From contig CM044961.1 of assembly GCA_024516035.1 (NCBI GenBank), positions 36,607,112 through 36,671,111 on the forward strand: a DNA stretch of 64,000 nt. Reading direction: 5' to 3'. Below the pieces are notes generated by a model that worked only from the letters and a program-made list of their open reading frames with translations, was not told where the DNA came from and did no database searches. Shown one piece after another: positions 47,501-56,500 of this stretch (positions are counted from its first letter, which is position 1; each line of letters begins with the position of its first letter). Position numbers and translations under genes: made by a program. This DNA comes from Bactericera cockerelli (taxonomy: Eukaryota > Arthropoda > Insecta > Hemiptera > Triozidae).

Positions 47501-50500
47501 GATGCTTGAGTTTTCAAAGCTCTCTCGAGTCTTCTGTCTGAGGGGTGCTACAGAAGATAAGAACAGCTAGGTTAGTTTCTAAAACGCACAATGAATGCAT
47601 TATGAAAATTTATATGACGTACTTTGTGAAATTAAAGTGTAGCTAAACTACATAGTAGTACATATTTGACAAGATATTAATCAAGTGACAATCATCTTAA
47701 TACATAATGTCTAATTCACCCGAACTGTAGGCTACATACCATGTATCCACTCAGGAGTACAATATTTATGACTTATGACGTTTTCTGAACATGAACGCAA
47801 GTTCTAATATATTTTACAGGTTGACTTCACTACCTAGAGAGTCAGTGTTCAGTCCATGTCTTTAGAGTTGTGAAGAAACAAATTAGAACAAGCAAATTAG
47901 ACAAAAATGAACATGTTTCCGAAAATTCCCACAAAACTGGAAACTTTTAATGCAAATTAGAGCAAAAAATATTTTATTTTACAACAACGAACACAATACT
48001 TCCAATTTCTAATATTAGAAATTATCGGAAGTAAATGAAGTTCAGAATATATCCGATAGTGAATTTTTATAGCCATAATTAGCAGTGAATTGCTAATTTG
48101 TACTTGAAATCTATTATTTCTCGGTATTTTAAACCATTAATGCCTCAACTTTTTAATTGTTCTTTAGTTGACATATCCTATTAACCTCATAAATCATGTT
48201 TTTTTCCTCATAGCTTTCTTATTGTTGGTACTTCTAATGAACCGTGTTGATCCAATTTCAGGGACGGCCGATAGATTTAGTGAACTTTTCTTATAGCTAC
48301 CCCTCGTGGGATTCCCAATATTTTAATCTGTTTGAAATCTGATTGCTGCATTATTATTTCAACGTTTATGGTCTAAAGGCCAGCGTAAACTTCTTCCCAA
48401 TTTTCTCTCCGGAAGAAATTTCCTGAAGGAGACGAGTCAGTGTCATCACCCAACTCAGCCAGAGTTCCACTGCATTTCCCAACTCTCCAGCAGTTGCCAA
48501 AGAACTCAAAAGTTGCATATTATGTGTCAACTCATTATCTAATTTTTGGGACAAAGTATTATTACTTTCTGTTAACTGTAAGTTATAGACAGTATTCTTT
48601 ATGGTTCTTTTTGCTTACCAGTTCTATTTCCCTTATGTTTTCAATTTGTGTTTTTAAACAACTCCAAGTTCTTTCGTGCGCTGAACCATCGTTCTTACAC
48701 TTTACTTTCTAATAGTCCATTTTTGCCCTTACACGCTCGTCCACAGCAGTGTCCAATTTGGGAGATTTTGGGTCATAAAAAATAAAAATGAAGCAACCAA
48801 AGGTCAGCGCTCGTCACAAAAAAATATCTTACTTGGAATCATCCCAGCGTTGTTGGAATTTTTGGGAAGCATATGACTAATTTGCTTGCTCTATTACAAC
48901 TATTTTTTTAGTACTGTTGTAAAATTCATGTTATATTTTTTTAAATATAAAAAAACTTGTTATCTACAAATAGAACTTTCTTATCTACAAATAGAATAAA
49001 ATATTTTCTTTGACAAGTGTTTGTACAAACTACAGAGCAAGAAAATAACTAAAACTTGATCAATCTTACCTGAGGTTTAAAAAATCAATACTGTTACTGG
49101 AATAAGGAGTGATGAGGATGAGCTAGATAAGAGAATCAAGTGGCCACTCACCACAGACCCAATGTATAGCCTCGCCCATGCCAAAGTAATCTACAATTAC
49201 TTGAGAAAAACATACAGTTGTGAGTACAATTCATTAACGATACAACTCAAGGACGTATCATGAGAGCTCAGTTAATGATTCATAAAAAAGCGTGTAGACA
49301 CTGCAGCGTGTTGAGATTCCGAGGTGGAATTGTTGTGCCGATCCAGAGATATCAGAGCTTGTGTAACTTATTCTGGTTTCCAGTCGCAACTCAACATACC
49401 TGACGCATGAGAACTTACCTACCGTTCGGTTTCAAGAAAAATCCTGATTTGTAGCTCCAGAATTTACTAGTAAGTATAACAAAACAAATATCTAGGAACT
49501 ACGGAAATACAGCGAAAATAAGAAAAGAAATAGATAATGAAAATAATAATAAAAAAAACTGCATTTGAACTACATCAAGCCATGCAAAAGGTTAGTGTTT
49601 GCGGGGCAGGTTACCTCTGGGTTAGTGTCACAACCGTCACCAGTTACACAACTCAAGCTAACAACTATTTCAATTTCCTCGTCTTTCTGAGAGGGAGGCG
49701 CCGGCGGTGCTTCACTACAGTGAGTTGAGGGTTCGATATCCGTGAGCGGTGAAGTTTTAGGCTGCGTGAAAACAGAGAGGACGGACACAGATGGTGACAT
49801 GTTTACATAGAGGCAGAGTAACAACTGAGTGGTAAGCAAAAGGATACAACCAACACAGGTAGAGCTCATGATAAGAAAACTGCTAGCGAAGAGGGACTTC
49901 CGTCCCACGCCGGCCGGCAGTATAAGTATATAAGTATAAGTAAAGTATTTGTAATTATAATGATCGATATTACACTTTCGGAAAATTCATGTTTGCAGTG
50001 GCAAGACATGTCTCAGTCCACTACGATACAAGTTCTTGTTCCTACATGTCATTCTGTTGTTATTTCACTGCAGAGTTCTACTAGTAGTGGCTGTGATCAG
50101 ATCATCATTCTCTTCTTCCCGCCTTGCTTTCTATTTCTATTATTATACCTGACGTGTATTCCAATCCTCCTGCTTTCTGTCGTTATGAGATCTACTTCCC
50201 ACTTTATTCTACTCGAGTATCATAACAGTCATTAAACCAAAAGTTAAACATTAGATAGTACACGCAACTCTATTCTAGGTATACAATTAGTACAAAATGT
50301 TCCCATTTTTCAGTAGTCCCTATATACTAAACAGATCATAGAATTAATAGTAGATAAAGACTCTTTACTGAGTGGCAGAAAGACACAATCCTGCGAACTC
50401 CTCTGTTCTGGTTGAATCTAGTATGAAACAAGAGTTCCTCCTACACAGTAAATGTCCTTGGCTGAATGCATTGAAATGATGAGAGCTTCATTGGTGACAA

Positions 50501-53500
50501 AGAAGTCAGAAACTGCTATGAAAAGAAAATCTCGGTCTGGAGTCTATTGAACCAAACCAACGAGGAGCCCAACTACTCAGTGGTGTCTAAATCTAAATAG
50601 TCCTTCCTTCATCATTGCAGTACAATCTAATCTAGACATTCAAGTAACTAGAGACAACTTGCTTTTGTATTATTTAAACAAATAAACATTCTCATTTCCT
50701 AATCAATGCATTCCAAGTAGGGGCTTTCAAGTAATGTCAGCATGAGTAACAGAATATCTTGCTTCAAATTTGTTCAATTAAATAAACATATATACAATGG
50801 ACTCTGATTTATTGTGTCAAGTTTAATCACATGTAGTAGAATGCCCACCTGAGTCACAGTTTAAGAACTACTGTTCTCCTGGTCCTGACTCCTGACTAGA
50901 GTGAATATCCTGGGTCCTAGTTAACAATAATTGTAATTATCCACGCTTGTATACTGCTAGGTAACACCTATACTAGCAAGGTATAGCCACATCTCTTCAC
51001 TTTTCACTTGTAATATACAAACTATTACCGAGAATCCTCTCGACTAGTAATATTTTTACCTATCACCTACAGAAATAGATGTCTTGTGTACGAGTGTGTT
51101 CGAGCAAAACTTTCAACTGCATGTAGGTACATGTTCTTGATTTGTTTTAATTAATTCACTAAAATAGGTAGATAACAACTTATTTGTGTAACAAAGCTCT
51201 CAGTCGGCGGTCGTGTAGAAAATAGTAGCAGACATCTTTGAAATGTATGCCCTAAAAGTGCTAAAATAATAAATAAATGCCAGTGATTAAACAATGCGAG
51301 GTCGGCAGTAACACACACATGATGTCCAATCGTGTAGATGCATAGGTCATAGGCTTGTCTATTGATAACAAGTAATTTAGCATGGCAAGGTACGCCCTAC
51401 ATACAGGTCAATTGAAGACACGGACCATCCTCTATATAATTATACATACCCAGTTACCCACTCTATTCTCTTTGCAAGATAATTCATATTGTCACCAATT
51501 TGCTGCTTGTCGTCTGTACCGAACAGTTCACAAGGCCAAACATGAAAAACAATTCATCCTAGTACTACCTATGTGTTGAGATATTCTGTTATCATCGATT
51601 GTAAATGATGACATATGAAAATTGAATGTCCAATCGCATCAAATTGATCTCCTTACCCTTATTTCCTACTGATCCATATTCTGTTTTAGTCTGATCCATA
51701 CCCTGTTTTAGTCATACTTTTTAAACAATGGAAAAATGTTAAAAGATTAGAAATGTATGCAAAACTATTTCAGAAAAAATATAGTTTTATTTAAGCTCAC
51801 CCGAAACTGAGGGGAAGAAGCTTTCCTTCTGTTGCAACAGAGACAGCCCAGCAGCAGGAAGACAGTGGAGGTGAAGACAGCCACACTGATGAGCACCCAT
51901 AGCTCTGCTCCTGACGTAACAGGAGAATCTGTAACACATGAGATGAATAAATAATAATAAATAGTATCTGTGCAAGACAGTGGAGGTGAAGACAGCCACA
52001 CTGATGAGCACCCATAGCTCTGCTCCTGACGTAACAGGAGAATCTGTAACACATGAGATGAATAAATAATAATAAATAGTATCTGTGCAAGACAGTGGAG
52101 GTGAAGACAGCCACACTGATGAGCACCCATAGCTCTGCTCCTGACGTAACAGGAGAATCTGTAACACATGAGGTGAATAAATAATAATAAATAGTATCTG
52201 TGCAAGACAGTGGAGGTGAAGACAGCCACACTGATGAGCACCCATAGCTCTGCTCCTGACGTAACAGGAGAATCTGTAACACATGAGATGAATAAATAAT
52301 AATAAATAGTATCTGTGCAAGACAGTGGAGGTGAAGACAGCCACACTGATGAGCACCCATAGCTCTGCTCCTGACGTAACAGGAGAATCTGTAACACATG
52401 AGATGAATAAATAATAATAAATAGTATCTGTGCAAGACAGTGGAGGTGAACACAGCCACACTGATGAGCACCCATAGCTCTGCTCCTGACGTAACAGGAG
52501 AATCTGTAACACATGAGATGAATAAATAATAATAAATAGTATCTGTGCAAGACAGTGGAGGTGAACACAGCCACACTGATGAGCACCCATAGCTCTGCTC
52601 CTGACGTAACAGGAGAATCTGTAACACATGAGATGAATAAATAATAATAAATAGTATCTGTGCAAGACAGTGGAGGTGAAGACAGCCACACTGATGAGCA
52701 CCCATAGCTCTGCTCCTGACGTAACAGGAGAATCTGTAACACATGAGATGAATAAATAATAATAAATAGTATCTGTGCAAGACAGTGGAGGTGAAGACAG
52801 CCACACTGATGAGCACCCATTGAGCACTTAATGTCAAATAACTGTTGATCTACATAAGTATGTATAACTGAAAGATCTTACTTTTACCTTTAGGTAAGTT
52901 TGAACTTACTATTTATAAACTAGCCGCGTCGGGCCTAGCCCTATGTCGCCGTTGATATAGCTATGGCCAACCGTGGATTCAATATTGAAATATAACGCGA
53001 CAGTATTTGTTTTGTGGGCTAGGACGAACTGAGATTTGCTTTCATCAGTCAAACCAGCGAGATAATGTAATGTCACTTCTGGCGGTGACAGTAAAGCCAA
53101 TAAGCCTCTAGTTTATCTACAACTGTACAGTCTACAACTATTCTCGCCATTGATATTTGAGAAAAAAAAATTGTCTAATACCCTGTAAAATATTTCAAAA
53201 TTTTATACAGGTGAATATGCCTTGTTATGCAACGAATACAATAACAAGTATTTCATGTGAATTAGGTAGATATATCATTTATCTCAAGAGAGTGGTGAGA
53301 TCAAGGGCATCAAACCAATAATCTGTTCTTGTCTTATAAAGTCCTCACATTAAATCACTTTGAAATCAATCCACAGCAATATTTAATAATGATCATCGGT
53401 ACTAATATGTACTTGTGCTTTTTTTGTTGATATGGGCATATTTTTTTGCATATAATTTCACAACTTTCACAAGTATCCATTCAAATCGCCCTAGCTATTG

Positions 53501-56500
53501 GCCAAGGGATCCCTCATACTTCTAGTCTACTTTGTTTTGTCATTTAGTGCTATCAAGTGAACACGACGGTACCTGGCATACGTTTAATGATGCCTAATAC
53601 TTAAAACTTTGACCATATTATAAGTTTATTTCATGTAATGATGAGAGTAGCAATAATAGCAAACTTTTGAGTTCAGAAAATCTCAGGTGAGCCCACTTCT
53701 GATGTTTTGAAAAAGTCATCCCTTGCCCGGAAGTGAACACGTGGTGTCTCTACTGCCAGGCGGGCGAGTTGTTAGGATTAGAGTCCACACACAAGTACTT
53801 ATCAACAAGCTTTGAATCTCTAATCCGGAGATATGGTTAGATAGTTAGTCACTTGGGTTGTGGGTGTTGTGTATGAACCGAGAATTGCATTCCCATGGTC
53901 AGAAACAGAACAATGCCAGAGATCTATGTACATGTTCTTTCTCATCATTCTTCTCTTTCTAAATGGATGATTATTTGTGAAGTCATCCCATTCAGATTTC
54001 ATCATGCATGAGAGACGCTACTATTTCTGAACTTATCACTCTGTCTGTATCCATGTGCCTGTTTTCAATATAAAGTACTAATCTTCAGAGCAGTTCAGAG
54101 CCTGAGATACAAAACTGCGCACTGGAGACTGGAGATACAAACCTGCGCACTGGAGACTGGAGATACAAACCTGCGCACTGGAGACTGGAGATACAAACCT
54201 GCGCACTGGAGGCTGGAGATACAAACCTGCGCACTGGAGACTGGAGATACAAACCCGCGCACTGGAGACTGGAGATACAAACCTGCGCACTGGAGATACA
54301 AACCTGCGCACTGGAGGCTGGAGATACAAACCTGCGCACTGGAGGCTGGAGATACAAACCTGCGCACTGGAGGCTGGAGATACAAACCTGCGCACTGGAG
54401 ACTGGAGATACAAACCTGCGCACTGGAGACTGGAGATACAAACCTGCGCACTGGAGACTGGAGATACAAACCTGCGCACTGGAGGCTGGAGATACAAACC
54501 TGCGCACTGGAGGCTGGAGATACAAACCTGCGCACTGGAGACTGAGATACAAACCTACGCATTGGAGGCTGGAGATACAAACCTACGCATTGGAGGCTGG
54601 AGATACAAACACCGCGACTCTGACTGACGTGTGACAGATCCTTGCAATCCAGTTTTATAATAGCTAGGTGTACTGTTATCCTGACCGAGATGATACTACC
54701 AGCTGTTCTCAAACCTACAGATCGCGGGATATCCTGATACCACCAGCAGTTCTCAAACCTTAAGTTCGCGTGCAGCTGTTCTTTAAATCAACTGGTGATG
54801 TAGGAATTGTAGAGAAATACCTACATCTCCCTTATGATGATTTTTCTACGTATTTTTCAGTTATCTATGTTTGTGTCTACTTATCAAAGACCAAATGTTT
54901 CTGTTGATGAGTTTGTTTCCAGTAGAACTAGAGAACCAGGTGGGAATCAAAATCATAACCTGGTTGTTCAGAGATAGGTCTTATATCTTGGCTATGTTGA
55001 CTTTCGTACAATAACAACTAATGATTATAAATTATCAACTAAACTTCAAAGGAAACATAATTTTTTCAGTTTGCATACTTGTTTACTCACACTTTGATGA
55101 CCACTTGGACCTCATCAAGTAGATAGGTATCATTTTACATCTTCAATCATTATTCCTTCCCTCTTTTCCTATCTGGCTTGAAACCAGACAATAGCCTCGG
55201 GCTCTGGGTAAGCTACTCAATACTATGTAGTAAAGCTCATACGGGAATGGCACTGGTTTGTAAGGTCATCTTACACTTTTTACAGGGTCACCAAGAAACA
55301 TAGGTAATTATAAATTTCTTTTTCTATAAACGTTCTAGGTATAAAATTAAAGCAAAGAAGAAGAAATGAGAAAGAAAATAGTGTATGAGGTTATGAACTC
55401 TCTTATGAGGGCAGCTATTGTTTCAATAGCTGCCTTCATAAGAGGAGCAAAACAATGAAAATTTGGGGAAGTGCTTACTATGCCAAAGCTTGCAAAATTG
55501 AACTCAGATAATAACTGTAAGACATTGATTTTTTGTTCCACATTTCACTTTATTTAAAGTGGCAGGATTCTCCTGATGGAGCTCTTTCATCCAGCCACTA
55601 AATAATTCATTCATTCCCAGATTTTAGGTAGGTATCTCACAAGGGATGCCTTGAAGTAGCCCAAATCAGGTGAGTCCCTAATGTCAATATGAAGAGAATT
55701 CCACAGCCTAGCCGCGGACACATGGTAAGAGTCACATTTATATTTGCAATATTATTTAAGATCCAAAATTAAAATCTACTAAGAGAAACCTTCTACAGAT
55801 TGGCTGGCTTTTTTCACTCCTAATTAATGTTTCCTCAATTGAATATTTATATGATCAGGAATGGGTGAGTAGAAGAACCAGGAATGTCAAAAATCGACTT
55901 TTCAGGAAAGCACAAATAAGATTTGTCTTATTTTTGCTTTCCTGATGCTAATGAGTATAATAAAATTAAATTTTACATTCCTTGTTATTCAACAAGATTC
56001 TCACAACTAACAGGTACTAATACCGCTAGCAAAAGTGGTCAGTGATTTTGTTACATTCCTTATTTTACATCAGATTTTTTTTCCGCTTCCCCCACTTTAA
56101 AATCGAAAAAAATTATACTTTTAAGGGGTATTTCTCCTTCATATTCACAGAGATGATAGAAAAGAGTACATTCCTTCTTATTCTACGAAGAAAAAAAAAT
56201 CGATTTTTGACATTCCTGGTTCTTCTAGGTACTCACCCATTCAGTTATTGTTCATAGGTACCTACCTATTCTTAATAAATAGTGGATAACACAGATTTTA
56301 AGTGGCAAAAATATGAAATTTTTCATATTTTTGCCTAGTGTCAAGTATTATGATATTACCTATGGCTGAAAATGTAGAATGAAATAGCTCTAGAAATTGA
56401 ATAATATTTCAATGACCTGTAACCTTTACACTCTTTGACTAACTAATAAATCAATATTCTATAAATACAGTTTGCTTTAAATTGAATCATGTCCATCAGA

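Noticed and set aside
48366..49908. Additional small exons in LMTK intron 3 and before exon 3
   Set aside because: The phases of exons 2, 3 and 4 already join perfectly; the extra frames lack paired splice sites.
51765..52837. Three overlapping ~350-residue minus-strand open frames
   Set aside because: They are the 115-bp array read in three frames; unit length is not a multiple of three and only the last unit is a real exon.
54078..54712. Repeat-rich 139-205-residue open frames with RRFVSPVSS-like units
   Set aside because: By-product of the 28-bp minisatellite in three frames; no start context, splice sites or homology.
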